Below the pieces are notes generated by a model, which saw only the letters and a program-made list of their open reading frames with translations, did no database searches and was not told where the DNA came from. 64,000 bases of DNA from Pedobacter sp014947265 (GTDB taxonomy: Bacteria; Bacteroidota; Bacteroidia; Sphingobacteriales; Sphingobacteriaceae): contig NZ_JADCNK010000013.1 in the NCBI RefSeq assembly GCF_014947265.1, forward strand, positions 62,001 through 126,000, given 5' to 3'. This document shows positions 38,301 to 47,035 of this stretch, piece by piece (position 1 is the stretch's first letter; every line of letters starts with the position of its first letter). A program made the position numbers and the translations under genes.

Positions 38301-38628
38301 GCCTGCCCCTGAGTAGCAAGGGTAGCGAGCGAAGCGAAGACATTAGGTTTGAAAGGTTTCCGGCAGCCCGCTACCTTAGCTGCGCTTTTGCCATTTCGCC
38401 TGGAAAAAAGTACTTGCCGGAAAACTCACCCAACTACATCATCATATCCTGCTTAGAAACAGCTGGACTAAAAGCGTTAGGGATAGAAGAGGAAAGCCCA
38501 CAGCGAAGCGCGGACTTGGAACGGATAGCCCGCCCTATAAGGGAACGGGCTGAAAAACAGGGAATAATTACGTTAGGTTAATTGATAAAAATTATTAATT
38601 TTAAAATATAATCTAACGCCCTCCAGTA
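38301..38628. other. Gene-free, highly structured block
   Basis: About 330 bases, of which 38310-38560 is GC-richer than its surroundings and dense in inverted repeats: TTTCCGGCA (about 38358) with TGCCGGAAA (about 38415), and AGCCCG/CGGGCT with an inner CCCT/AGGG at 38527-38551. It also contains GCGTTAGGGATAGAAG and GGATAGCCCG, phrases I associate with a widespread non-coding element of Bacteroidota genomes (from memory, not checked). The plus-strand frame SPNYIIISCLETAGLKALG has no start and is probably not a gene. Confidence 0.5.
38527..38551. repeat. Hairpin in structured block
   Basis: AGCCCG at 38527-38532 pairs with CGGGCT at 38546-38551; CCCT (38533-38536) pairs with AGGG (38540-38543) inside. 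The outer and inner stems are separated by two unpaired A residues. It is followed by GAAAAACAG, without a T run, so it is not a typical terminator on the plus strand. Confidence 0.55.
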
Positions 38629-38919
38629 ATGTCAGAAAACCTATTTCTTTTTTCTCCAAGAAGAGAAAACAACGGCACCTTATTCAACAATAACATTCAT
38701 ATCCTGGAAGACGCTCTGGAGCTTACTTGCGGGTGGGAAATAGGCGGCATCCAGGACTATGATATTCATAGATTCTTAAGTAAAAGATATACGTGGGAAA
38801 AGAACATTGTCTATTTCAATACCGATGTATGCACGATAGCCGAAACGGGGGATATTGCCTTTAATGATGCTGCCGGTAACGACTTAAATAGAATTTCTGA
38901 ATACTTTTTTAGTTCATAA
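38629..38919 (+). CDS. Small protein of unknown function upstream of LytTR regulator
   Basis: A 96-residue acidic soluble protein (ENLFLFSPRRENNG ... RISEYFFSS) with no signal peptide. Its stop TAA is immediately followed by the ATG of the LytTR regulator gene, so the two are cotranscribed and probably translationally coupled. No homologous family is recognised. By position it could be a small accessory or anti-regulator, but there is no sequence evidence for this. Confidence 0.6.
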   Translation: MSENLFLFSPRRENNGTLFNNNIHILEDALELTCGWEIGGIQDYDIHRFLSKRYTWEKNIVYFNTDVCTIAETGDIAFNDAAGNDLNRISEYFFSS

Positions 38920-39618
38920 ATGATTTGTATAATAATTGATGATGAGCCACATGCACGTGAAATCCTAGAAGACTATATCAGTCAGATACCTGGTCTGGAA
39001 TTAAGAGGGAGTTTTAATGATGCTATTGGGGCTATTGCGTATTTACAAGAGCACAGCATAGATCTGGTATTCAGTGATATCTCCATGCCTGAAATGAGCG
39101 GTACTGATTTTTTGAGATCACTCCAATCCCCACCGCTTGTGGTTTTCATCACTGCTCATTCCGATTTTGCAGTTGAATGTTTCGAGCTGGATGTCTTAGA
39201 CTATATTTTAAAACCCTATTCTTTCAGCCGTCTTAATAAAGCAGTGAATAAAGCACTTGAATATCTCCGTCATCATCATAGTACTGGATTTGACCAAGAC
39301 TGCCTGAAGATTAAAGATAGGAACAAAACGGTCATCATAAAATATGATGATATCCACTACATCGAAGCAATGAAAGATTATGTCAGGATCATTAACGCTG
39401 ATAAAACTATTATTACCATGTGTACAATGAAAGAACTGGAAAAGATTTTGCCCGGGAACAGGTTTATCCGTATCCAAAAATCATATATCATCAGTATAGA
39501 AAAGATCAGGAGTGTAGATAAAATCAAGGTGATATTAAAGGAGAATAATAAAGAGGTTCCAATTGGGTTGCAGTATAGAAATGCCTTTTTTAAAAAAATA
39601 AATATACAGCAAGATTAA
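38920..39618 (+). CDS. LytTR-type response regulator
   Basis: A 232-residue regulator of the LytR/AlgR family. The receiver domain (1-120) has the acidic pocket Asp7-Asp8, the phospho-acceptor Asp53 (LVFSDISMPEMSG), Thr78 (VFITAHSDF) and Lys98 (YILKPYSFSRL). The LytTR DNA-binding domain follows (about 133-230: IKDRNKTVIIKYDDIHYIEA ... FIRIQKSYIISIEKI). Such regulators usually pair with a LytS-type sensor kinase; none is next to it, so it is an orphan here. It converges on the C39 exporter of the second RiPP locus, 48 bases away, and could control that locus. Confidence 0.92.
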   Translation: MICIIIDDEPHAREILEDYISQIPGLELRGSFNDAIGAIAYLQEHSIDLVFSDISMPEMSGTDFLRSLQSPPLVVFITAHSDFAVECFELDVLDYILKPYSFSRLNKAVNKALEYLRHHHSTGFDQDCLKIKDRNKTVIIKYDDIHYIEAMKDYVRIINADKTIITMCTMKELEKILPGNRFIRIQKSYIISIEKIRSVDKIKVILKENNKEVPIGLQYRNAFFKKINIQQD

Positions 39619-39666
39619 CTAATTAGAAGAAAATTTAATTTACCGGATAGGCATTGTCAGACGAAA

Positions 39667-41856
39667 TCAGTTTCCCAGTTCGAGCTGATTCCTGACCAGA
39701 TCAAAGTAATCTGATTTATTGCTAACCAGCTCTTTATGGTTACCCCGTTCCACTATCTTTCCCTCTTTTAACACGATAATCTGGTCCGCATTTTTCACCG
39801 TACTTAGTCTGTGCGCAATAATCACTACAGTCTTGCCGCTAAAGAATTCCTGCAGGTTATCATGTATGATTTTTTCGTTTTCTGCATCCAGCGCACTGGT
39901 GGCCTCATCAAAGAATATATACTGAGGGTTTTTATACACCGCACGTGCTATCAGTATCCTTTGTTTTTGTCCGCCTGAAATACCATTTCCAGCAGCACCT
40001 ATTTTTGTATGGTATTGCAATGGAAGTTTATTGATAAATGCTCCAATATTAGAAATTCGGACAGCATCCTTTAACCTTTCCGGATCAATTACTTTATCAC
40101 CAGTAGCAATATTCCTATCGATCGTATCTGAAAATATAAATCCATCTTGCATAACTACCCCGCACTGCTTGCGTAGTGCTCTCGGAGATAAATTCAGGAT
40201 ATTCGTTCCATTATAAAAAATTTCACCATTGGTGGGATCGTAAAACTTTAACAGCAATTTTAGTAACGTAGATTTACCACTCCCGCTTGCGCCTACTATA
40301 GCTGTAATCTTCCCTTCAGGGATATTGAGATTGATGTTTTTCAATATATAAGGTGATTTTGGCCCTTCGTATTGGAAAGAAACATTCTTTACATGTATTG
40401 CTGTAGATACTGCTGAAGGGATTAATTGGCTGCTGTTAATTAGTTCTTCCGGTTCATGTTCTTGGACCTCCGTTAACCTTTCCAAACTTAACCTTGCTTC
40501 CTGCAGTGAAATGAAAAATTGCAGTAACTGATTGACAGGCGCATTCATTTGTCCTACAATATAAGAGACACTTAGTAGTTCTCCCAGGGTCATCATACCT
40601 CTTACTACAAAGGTTGCGGAAAGGTAGGTTACCAGAATATTTTTCAACTGATTAATAAACTCGAAGCCAGCTAACTGAACCTGCTCAATCTTTAAAATCC
40701 TCATATTTATTTTGAACAGTTTTTCCTGTATTTGTTCCCATTTGTTGCGCTTAAAATCTTCAAATTGGTTAAGCTTGATTTCCGTTACCCCGTTAATGAT
40801 TTCAAAGATGCTTTCCTGATTTTCGGCGCGGTGCTGAAACTTAAAATAATCCAGCACATACCTTTTGGTGAGCCAATAGAGCGACCAACCTACAGAAAGT
40901 GCCGTAAGCAGCAGGTAGACCAGTAAAATCTTAAAGTCGTAGTACCATAGCACTCCAAAAAATACAAAAAAGGTCATCATAGAAAAGAGTGTCAGCAAAC
41001 TTTGGGAAGTCAGGAAATTTTCAATCTTTTCATTGTCCTGTATCCTTTGGTTAAAATCTCCCATCAACTTGGTATCAAAATACCTTACAGGCAATTCCAA
41101 CAGTTTTTTCAGGAAATTTGAAATAATGGAAATACTGACTTTTGTACCTACAAATAGCATTATCCAGTTACGTAACACCTGGAAGATCAGTACTCCGCAG
41201 AAAATAGATAGTTGTGAAAGCAGGATAATCGTAATGAAACCCAGGTTTTGCGCGTTAATCCCCCTGTCGATCAGGCTTTGCGTTAAAAAAGGAAGAGCCA
41301 AAGTGAGTAAACTACCAAGCAGCATCAGGCAAAACACACCAACCAGTTGTTTTTTGAACGGAGTGAGAAAACCCATTATATATTGGAGTGTAATTGTCTT
41401 TTTTACCGTACCCTCATATTCATGAAACTTTTCAGATGGCGATAATAGCACAGCAATGCCTTTATGGTCGTCAGTAATCCATGATTTTTTGAAATTTTCA
41501 CTACTTAAAACCAGTCTGCCGTGCGCCGGGTCACAAACATGAAAATGGTAACTATTGGTCAGTACCCGAAATGAAATCTTGTGCAATACTATAAAATGGT
41601 TTTGGTTCCAGTGAAGGATAAGGGGCAGCCTTTCCTTTTCGGTAATCAATTGTTCTACAGTTAGTTTGACCGCTAAAGTTTCGAACCCGATTTGATGCGC
41701 CGCTTCGGTTAGGCCCAGCAATGAAACACCTTCTTTTGTTAAAAACGAGTGTTCCCGAAGATATTGCAATGAATAGTGTTTTCCGTAATAGCTTGCCACC
41801 ATAGATAGACAAGCCGGGCCACAGTCCATCTGGTCGTGCTGGTGCATAAACTTCAT
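39667..41856 (-). CDS. C39-peptidase ABC exporter for double-Gly peptides
   Basis: A 729-residue bacteriocin-type exporter. The N-terminal C39 peptidase (1-140) has the catalytic Cys12 in HDQMDCGPACLSM and the His-Asp part in NHFIVLHKIS and HVCDPAHG; it cuts leaders after double-Gly. Six TM helices follow (about 160-440). The C-terminal ATPase has Walker A GASGSGKST, signature ISGGQKQR, Walker B YIFFDEATSALD and the switch His in IIAHRLSTV. Its start directly abuts the stop of the unknown gene at 41857. It should process and export the GG-leader peptide encoded at 44328 and may also handle the NHLP peptide, whose own operon has no exporter. Confidence 0.94.
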   Translation of the reverse strand: MKFMHQHDQMDCGPACLSMVASYYGKHYSLQYLREHSFLTKEGVSLLGLTEAAHQIGFETLAVKLTVEQLITEKERLPLILHWNQNHFIVLHKISFRVLTNSYHFHVCDPAHGRLVLSSENFKKSWITDDHKGIAVLLSPSEKFHEYEGTVKKTITLQYIMGFLTPFKKQLVGVFCLMLLGSLLTLALPFLTQSLIDRGINAQNLGFITIILLSQLSIFCGVLIFQVLRNWIMLFVGTKVSISIISNFLKKLLELPVRYFDTKLMGDFNQRIQDNEKIENFLTSQSLLTLFSMMTFFVFFGVLWYYDFKILLVYLLLTALSVGWSLYWLTKRYVLDYFKFQHRAENQESIFEIINGVTEIKLNQFEDFKRNKWEQIQEKLFKINMRILKIEQVQLAGFEFINQLKNILVTYLSATFVVRGMMTLGELLSVSYIVGQMNAPVNQLLQFFISLQEARLSLERLTEVQEHEPEELINSSQLIPSAVSTAIHVKNVSFQYEGPKSPYILKNINLNIPEGKITAIVGASGSGKSTLLKLLLKFYDPTNGEIFYNGTNILNLSPRALRKQCGVVMQDGFIFSDTIDRNIATGDKVIDPERLKDAVRISNIGAFINKLPLQYHTKIGAAGNGISGGQKQRILIARAVYKNPQYIFFDEATSALDAENEKIIHDNLQEFFSGKTVVIIAHRLSTVKNADQIIVLKEGKIVERGNHKELVSNKSDYFDLVRNQLELGN

Positions 41857-42891
41857 TTATAAAGAATTAGCTGTTACCGGTACTTTTCTTAACTTTTCAT
41901 CCTGGAGCAACCTTTGAATGAACAGGCTGTAAACCTTGCTTTTTTTGGTAGACTTAAAAAAAAGGATTGCCTCTTCATAAAGCTGGCTATCGCTGTTGTA
42001 AAGCCTCTCAACGATCGTTTTGTAAAAAATATAGGCGAAACTATTGCAAGTATTTTTGTTCAGTAATTCCGCAGGCAGATTTACTATCATTGTAAAGAAG
42101 TCCATATCCGCTTGCCGGTAAATCATTTCCAAACCCTTAAACGTCATCAGCAACTGAGTATTTACCTCGTCTTTCACCGGTACCACTAAAACACGAAGCA
42201 TCTGGTCAATAAAACTTATAGCCACCTCTTCATTTTTCCGAAGCGTATGTTTATTAATCAACAGGTACGCACTGCAGATATCAAACAAGTAGTTGAGGTA
42301 AGAAACCAGTTCCGCTTCGCTTAGGCAAACCGCTCTGAAATTGCAGTCAAAATGATAAAAACCATCCTGCGAAATGATATTGGTCACCAGTGTTTCGATG
42401 ATCCATAATGCCTTATCTATCTCGCCCGTATGGATAAAAATCCTGAACTCATTAATTTTTTGTTCAACAAAATTGAACACTACATTTTTGTAACCTTGTT
42501 GGTATAAAACATCAAACTTCGCATAGGCGGTTTTCAGGTTATTGTCCGCATTTTCATAATCCTTTTTCTTATAATAATAATAGGCGACTACCGGGGAATA
42601 GAGACTTTCCATGCAAATCGCAGACCGGCTGTTGGAGTATTCAATCTTTTTGTCCGCAATATACTTCAGGTTGTATTCAGCCAGTATAATGTCGCCCACC
42701 CTTAAAAAGTGAAGGATTTTTTTATACTTATTATACTCAAAATACATCTTGAAAATATCCTCCTGAGTTGATTGTGTTTTAGAAAAATCCAGCAGTTCCG
42801 TAAAGATACTTTCCCGGTCAAAATCTTCCACTTGTTCAAACGATGGGAGTGTTGCGATAATGGTATTAAAAAGCGTACTGTCCGTAATCAT
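41857..42891 (-). CDS. Unknown helical protein of the radical SAM RiPP locus
   Basis: A 344-residue soluble protein, Tyr-, Lys- and Ile-rich, predicted mostly helical, with a repeat-like helix pair (VVAYYYYKKKDYENADNNLK) that recalls TPR units. No signal peptide, catalytic motif or metal ligands are visible. It lies 2 bases after the radical SAM gene and abuts the exporter gene, so it belongs to the same transcript. I do not recognise the family. By analogy with other radical SAM peptide loci it could present the precursor to the enzyme or the exporter, or act as a modification partner; this is inference from position only. Confidence 0.75.
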   Translation of the reverse strand: MITDSTLFNTIIATLPSFEQVEDFDRESIFTELLDFSKTQSTQEDIFKMYFEYNKYKKILHFLRVGDIILAEYNLKYIADKKIEYSNSRSAICMESLYSPVVAYYYYKKKDYENADNNLKTAYAKFDVLYQQGYKNVVFNFVEQKINEFRIFIHTGEIDKALWIIETLVTNIISQDGFYHFDCNFRAVCLSEAELVSYLNYLFDICSAYLLINKHTLRKNEEVAISFIDQMLRVLVVPVKDEVNTQLLMTFKGLEMIYRQADMDFFTMIVNLPAELLNKNTCNSFAYIFYKTIVERLYNSDSQLYEEAILFFKSTKKSKVYSLFIQRLLQDEKLRKVPVTANSL

Positions 42892-42893
42892 AT

Positions 42894-44252
42894 TTATAGA
42901 ATTAAAGCATGGTTTTTGTTTAAATAATCAATCAGTAACCTGTCGCTGAAATTAAATTTAAAGCTCGGGCAACCCGTCTCCTCGTTGTACCAGTTTTTAA
43001 CGCAGCCGCCGCCGCATACAGGTAGCAGTTCACATTTATTGCAGGTAGCAAAATCATCTTTTCTGATATCCGTATACCAGTTGCGGGTGGTGGCAAACTC
43101 ATTCGGTGTAAAATTCTCATCCAGTAAGTTCCCGACCTTATGAATATCATCTTTATAAGCAGGGGTATACGTGAATTCATAACAAGGGTATACGTTTCCA
43201 AAAGCGTCAAAAACCTCAGAATCTTTAGCTACGACCATGCAAGGCATATATTCTCTTTTTGGGAGCAGCGAACCACTGATGAGGAAACCTTTCTGGTGCG
43301 CATACAGCATTAGGTCAATTTCTATAGCGGCAAAATCTTTTTTCGTAAAGCCGTCGGACGACCCATATTTTTTATCTCCCCAGTCTACTATCGGCGCAAA
43401 GCTAAATTGTATTTTTCCCTGTGCACCGTTTGCTGCAAATAAGTCCACCAAAGGCTTTATCCCTGCAAGATTGGTCTTGTCGATATTGGTCCGAATTAAG
43501 ATAGGCTGCGAATTTTTTTCTTGGTAAAAAGGCAGTTGGATGATATCGATGATATTTTTAAAGATGATATCAAAGGTTTCTCCGCCAAGCTTAAGGATCC
43601 TGCGCAAATCATGATATTCCGCCGTACCATCAAGCGTAATCTGGTAATTGAGAACGTTGTGCTGTAGATACAATTCTTTAAATACCGCAGGTTTCAAACT
43701 TAATCCGTTTGTGATAATAGAACCATCATAAATTACTTTATTCTTCTCACAGAGCCCAATGATTTCGGTACTGATCCTTTTTAGCTGTGTAAGAGCGTTT
43801 AATGGTTCACCTCCATACCAGGTCACAGACAGGTGCTCAAATTTTTGTGATTCAAGTTTGGAGCGTACGCGTTCCAGTGTTTTATCATAAACATCATCTG
43901 CCATATTTACCTTAGAGTGTTCCTGTGCACAATAGTGGCAACCAAGCTGGCAGTTCGCCGTAGGCTGAATAGTTAGATCCAGATGAGAATTGACGGTAAG
44001 CATTGAATTATTCTGGACCATTACTTCCTCGAACTCATTTTCATTTTCGGGAATGATGATTTCCATAGAAAACAGCAGGTCGAGCAATTCGCTGTCAATA
44101 TCATTAAAGTTGTTAATCAGTAATTTTTCAAAAACTATTTCATCAATTAGCGCTGTTACCGATGTCCTGGTAGAGTAGATCAGCCTTTTTTCCCGGTTAG
44201 TTTCTTCAAAAGGCACAGAGAAGGCCATATATCTTGATGTTACAAAATTCAT
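42894..44252 (-). CDS. Radical SAM/SPASM peptide maturase
   Basis: A 452-residue radical SAM enzyme. An N-terminal region of about 90 residues resembles a leader-binding domain. The SAM [4Fe-4S] site is Cys101, Cys105 and Cys108 (IQPTANCQLGCHYCAQ), followed by TWYGGEPLNAL, the SAM-binding GGE. The C-terminal SPASM domain has the auxiliary-cluster Cys in CYEFTYTP and CNKCELLPVCGGGCVKNWYN ending GCPSF. Such enzymes install thioether, carbon-carbon or ether bonds in peptides. Its substrate is probably the GG-leader peptide encoded 76 bases upstream, with two Cys in a CSNC motif and several Thr. Confidence 0.92.
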   Translation of the reverse strand: MNFVTSRYMAFSVPFEETNREKRLIYSTRTSVTALIDEIVFEKLLINNFNDIDSELLDLLFSMEIIIPENENEFEEVMVQNNSMLTVNSHLDLTIQPTANCQLGCHYCAQEHSKVNMADDVYDKTLERVRSKLESQKFEHLSVTWYGGEPLNALTQLKRISTEIIGLCEKNKVIYDGSIITNGLSLKPAVFKELYLQHNVLNYQITLDGTAEYHDLRRILKLGGETFDIIFKNIIDIIQLPFYQEKNSQPILIRTNIDKTNLAGIKPLVDLFAANGAQGKIQFSFAPIVDWGDKKYGSSDGFTKKDFAAIEIDLMLYAHQKGFLISGSLLPKREYMPCMVVAKDSEVFDAFGNVYPCYEFTYTPAYKDDIHKVGNLLDENFTPNEFATTRNWYTDIRKDDFATCNKCELLPVCGGGCVKNWYNEETGCPSFKFNFSDRLLIDYLNKNHALIL

Positions 44253-44286
44253 ATCAATTCAATTAAGTACATGTACACTTATAATT

Positions 44287-44320
44287 GAAACATTGGGCTT
44301 TTTTATCAGCCCAATGTTTC
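44287..44320 (-). terminator. Hairpin between precursor and maturase genes (likely attenuator)
   Basis: A perfect 13-bp stem, GAAACATTGGGCT with AGCCCAATGTTTC, and an 8-base loop, located 8 bases after the precursor stop and about 35 bases before the radical SAM start on the minus strand. No T run follows, which fits partial termination or transcript stabilisation and would give more precursor than enzyme, as in other RiPP operons. Confidence 0.75.
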
Positions 44321-44327
44321 CGGATTT

Positions 44328-44507
44328 TTAGCTTTGAGTTGTCGGTGGTGTGACAGTTTGTTTCTTTTTACAGTTCGAACAACCAAGTGGTGCAGTGTAA
44401 CCACCTTTTACGGATTCTAAAGAACTAATTACCTCAAAATTTTTAGCGCTATCTTGTTTGATTGCACTCAGTGAGCTTAAAGCTCTTTTTAAAATTGGAT
44501 TTTCCAT
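44328..44507 (-). CDS. Double-Gly leader RiPP precursor peptide
   Basis: A short peptide of 59 residues when started at the ATG at 44507 (MENPILKRALSSLSAI); in-frame ATGs further up to 44582 are possible but add unlike sequence. The leader ends NFEVISSLESVKGG, a double-Gly processing site for a C39 exporter, giving a 36-residue leader. The core has 23 residues: YTAPLGCSNC, a Lys triplet, then a Thr/Pro-rich tail TVTPPTTQS, with Cys at core positions 7 and 10. It is encoded just upstream of the radical SAM/SPASM gene. The two Cys and the Tyr, Asn and Thr around them are candidate modification sites. Confidence 0.82.
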   Translation of the reverse strand: MENPILKRALSSLSAIKQDSAKNFEVISSLESVKGGYTAPLGCSNCKKKQTVTPPTTQS

Positions 44508-44659
44508 TTTGATAAAATTTGACATTTTCGACTGTGAATCAAAGTTTACATACATTAGATTCTTCATTGGTATCGCTTGCAAGCAGTATTTTTATCCATA
44601 GCATTCCATGCATGGTGTTTTTAGTCACTATGCTTTACCTGGAAATAGGGTTTTATCAT

Positions 44660-47035
44660 TTAATTTGTCCGCTCTTTCTCCTCTGCATTGCCGACTTCCT
44701 TTTTTTGCACACTGACAGACTTGTTGCCAAAAGAGTAAGAGAGGGATAGGCGGACAGACCTAAGGTCGTAGTAATTTTTATAATCGATTCGGATTTGATT
44801 GGTATAACTTGTATAAACCGGCGTATTACTCTTAAAAATATCAGTCGCGTTTAATGAAACCTGCAATTTTTTGTTTGGTGTTATGTATTTAATAGCCGCA
44901 TCAAACTGGCTGTAGGCACTATTCCTGTCTAAATCTGATGTACCTTTAAAATTGTACCAGTATGAGACGTTCAGCAATAAAGCCTTATTACGGGTCAGGA
45001 TAAAATCGTTGTTAGCAGAAAGGTATGCATTTGCGCCATCCAGGTTTTGATTCGTGATAGGGATGAGCGATTTAGAGCGGCTATAATTCCAGTCGAACGA
45101 CAAGGTGGCCGACAACCATTTGAGCTTGGTAAAAGTATACGATTCAGTAACCCCTAAAACAGCAGTATTAAAAAAATTCTGTGCTACAGTCCGCTGAATA
45201 TTAGTCTGGTCGTCGATAATCGTAATTTGCTCAAACCCATTTTTTGTATGGGAATAGTAGACACTGCTCGAAAAATTATCATCTAGCGTATAATTCAACT
45301 CGATATTATCACTGAAAGAAGGTTGCAAAAAAGGATTCCCTTCAGTATATGAAAACGGATTGCTATACCACCTGAACGGGTTCAATCTACTGTAGGAAGG
45401 CCTGTTGATCCTCTTATTGTAATTGATTGCAAAAACGTGTTTCTCAATGGGCGTGTACGTCAGGTAAAACGTAGGGAAAAGCTTGGCATAGTTGTTTTTA
45501 ATTGATGGTTCGGCTAACTCGGATATGCCTTTGGTCTGTGTATTTTCTATCCGGACACCCAGCTGTGTTTCCCAGGCCTCATTTATTTTTTTATCTGCCT
45601 TGATATAAACCGACTGTGTGTTTTCCGTATAATTGAACCGGTTACTTTGTAATGGATCAAACACCGGTATGCCTGAAGTGGTCTCAAAATATTTCACATC
45701 GTTTTTCGTCTTTACCGATGATACCTTTGCTCCATAGCCGAGTATGACCCATTTTAGAGGATGTTCAAAATCTGCCTTTGCGGAAAAGTTCTCTATCTGC
45801 TGTGCACTTATATTATTTGCTGATAACAAACCTGCGCTATTGAAATTTCTGTAATCATTGTTATTAAACTGGAAATAATCCAGGTTAAAAATCGCCTTTT
45901 TGCCTCCTGTATCTAGATCTACAGTGGAATTGATATTAAAGGAATTACTGTTGTTCCTTCCCTTGTTTTGCGCTACGGTATTGATATACGAATCAATTTG
46001 TGTATAGGCGGGATTATAGATAGAAGTTACGCTGTTTTCTTCAATCCGTGGCCTGTTATTGCTTCCCAGGTATTGCATGCCTAGGCTCCATTTCTTTGTT
46101 ATCTGGTAATCAGCACCAATCCTGCTATTGAAAAAACGTTGAAAGACCTGTCTGTGTGTTTCCTCATTCCAGCTGCCTGCCGGATAATAGATCCTGCTGG
46201 TTTCAACCGGGGCGGTTGAGCCATCCTTGTAATTGAGGTTGGTATAAAATGAAAGTTTATTTTTTTGATAATCAAAACTGCCGCCCAGTGATCCGGTCTG
46301 CTTTGCGCTTTGGATATAAGAACTTCTAAAAGCGGCATTCCACTGGTTCAGCTTTGATTTTTTCAAATTAATATTGATCATGCCGCTATTGCCCTCCGCA
46401 TCATATTGAGCCGGGGGTGCGGTGATCACCTCTATGCTCTTTATCTGGTCTGAAGGAATACTTCTTAGGAAATTCAGCAGGTCAATCCCTGATAATAAAA
46501 CAATTTTTCCATCTATCATCGCCGACATACTCTTTTTACCGATCATCGAAACCTGCTCATTCTGTATTTTTATCCTTGGGGTTACACTTAATGCATCCAG
46601 TGCAGTTCCCCCTGTAGCAGCCGTAGAATTTTCAACATTAAAAATCAACCTGTCAATTTTCCGCTCAATCAATTTCTTTTTTGAAACGATGTTTACTTCC
46701 TGCAGGTCTTTTGTATTGACCACCTGTATTGTTCCTAAATTTATATCCTTATCTACCGTTATACTTTTATTGAAAAGTACAGCGCCCATTTGTCTGATCT
46801 GTATCCGGTAAACACCCGCAGCTGTAATGATCTCAAAATCTCCTTTTTCATCTGAAAAGTTTAATTTCACAGCTACGCTATCCTTGTTATATAAATGTAT
46901 TTCTGCCATGTCAACTGGTTTATCCGCATCCTGTACCACTTTACCAGAAATTTTTAATTGTGCTTTCAAAACAGTTGGTATAATAATAAATAATAGAATT
47001 GCAAATAGTATTTTAACACAGTAGCTTTTTATCAT
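44660..47035 (-). CDS. TonB-dependent outer-membrane receptor of the RiPP locus
   Basis: A 791-residue outer-membrane beta-barrel of the TonB-dependent receptor family with an N-terminal signal (KILFAILLFIIIPTVLKA), a carboxypeptidase-regulatory-like domain (ISGKVVQDADKPVDMAEIHL), a degenerate plug (TALDALSVTPRIKI ... EVITAPPAQYDAEGNSGMIN) and a barrel with OMP_b-brl_3-like features ending in aromatic strands. It lies upstream of the precursor gene on the same strand. In Bacteroidota RiPP loci such receptors could move the mature peptide across the outer membrane or bind it; which one is unknown. No SusD-like partner is present, so carbohydrate uptake is unlikely. Confidence 0.85.
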   Translation of the reverse strand: MIKSYCVKILFAILLFIIIPTVLKAQLKISGKVVQDADKPVDMAEIHLYNKDSVAVKLNFSDEKGDFEIITAAGVYRIQIRQMGAVLFNKSITVDKDINLGTIQVVNTKDLQEVNIVSKKKLIERKIDRLIFNVENSTAATGGTALDALSVTPRIKIQNEQVSMIGKKSMSAMIDGKIVLLSGIDLLNFLRSIPSDQIKSIEVITAPPAQYDAEGNSGMININLKKSKLNQWNAAFRSSYIQSAKQTGSLGGSFDYQKNKLSFYTNLNYKDGSTAPVETSRIYYPAGSWNEETHRQVFQRFFNSRIGADYQITKKWSLGMQYLGSNNRPRIEENSVTSIYNPAYTQIDSYINTVAQNKGRNNSNSFNINSTVDLDTGGKKAIFNLDYFQFNNNDYRNFNSAGLLSANNISAQQIENFSAKADFEHPLKWVILGYGAKVSSVKTKNDVKYFETTSGIPVFDPLQSNRFNYTENTQSVYIKADKKINEAWETQLGVRIENTQTKGISELAEPSIKNNYAKLFPTFYLTYTPIEKHVFAINYNKRINRPSYSRLNPFRWYSNPFSYTEGNPFLQPSFSDNIELNYTLDDNFSSSVYYSHTKNGFEQITIIDDQTNIQRTVAQNFFNTAVLGVTESYTFTKLKWLSATLSFDWNYSRSKSLIPITNQNLDGANAYLSANNDFILTRNKALLLNVSYWYNFKGTSDLDRNSAYSQFDAAIKYITPNKKLQVSLNATDIFKSNTPVYTSYTNQIRIDYKNYYDLRSVRLSLSYSFGNKSVSVQKKEVGNAEEKERTN

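Noticed and set aside
38446..38580. Plus-strand frame SPNYIIISCLETAGLKALG and on
   Set aside because: No start codon and it coincides with a hairpin-rich block; thought to be non-coding.
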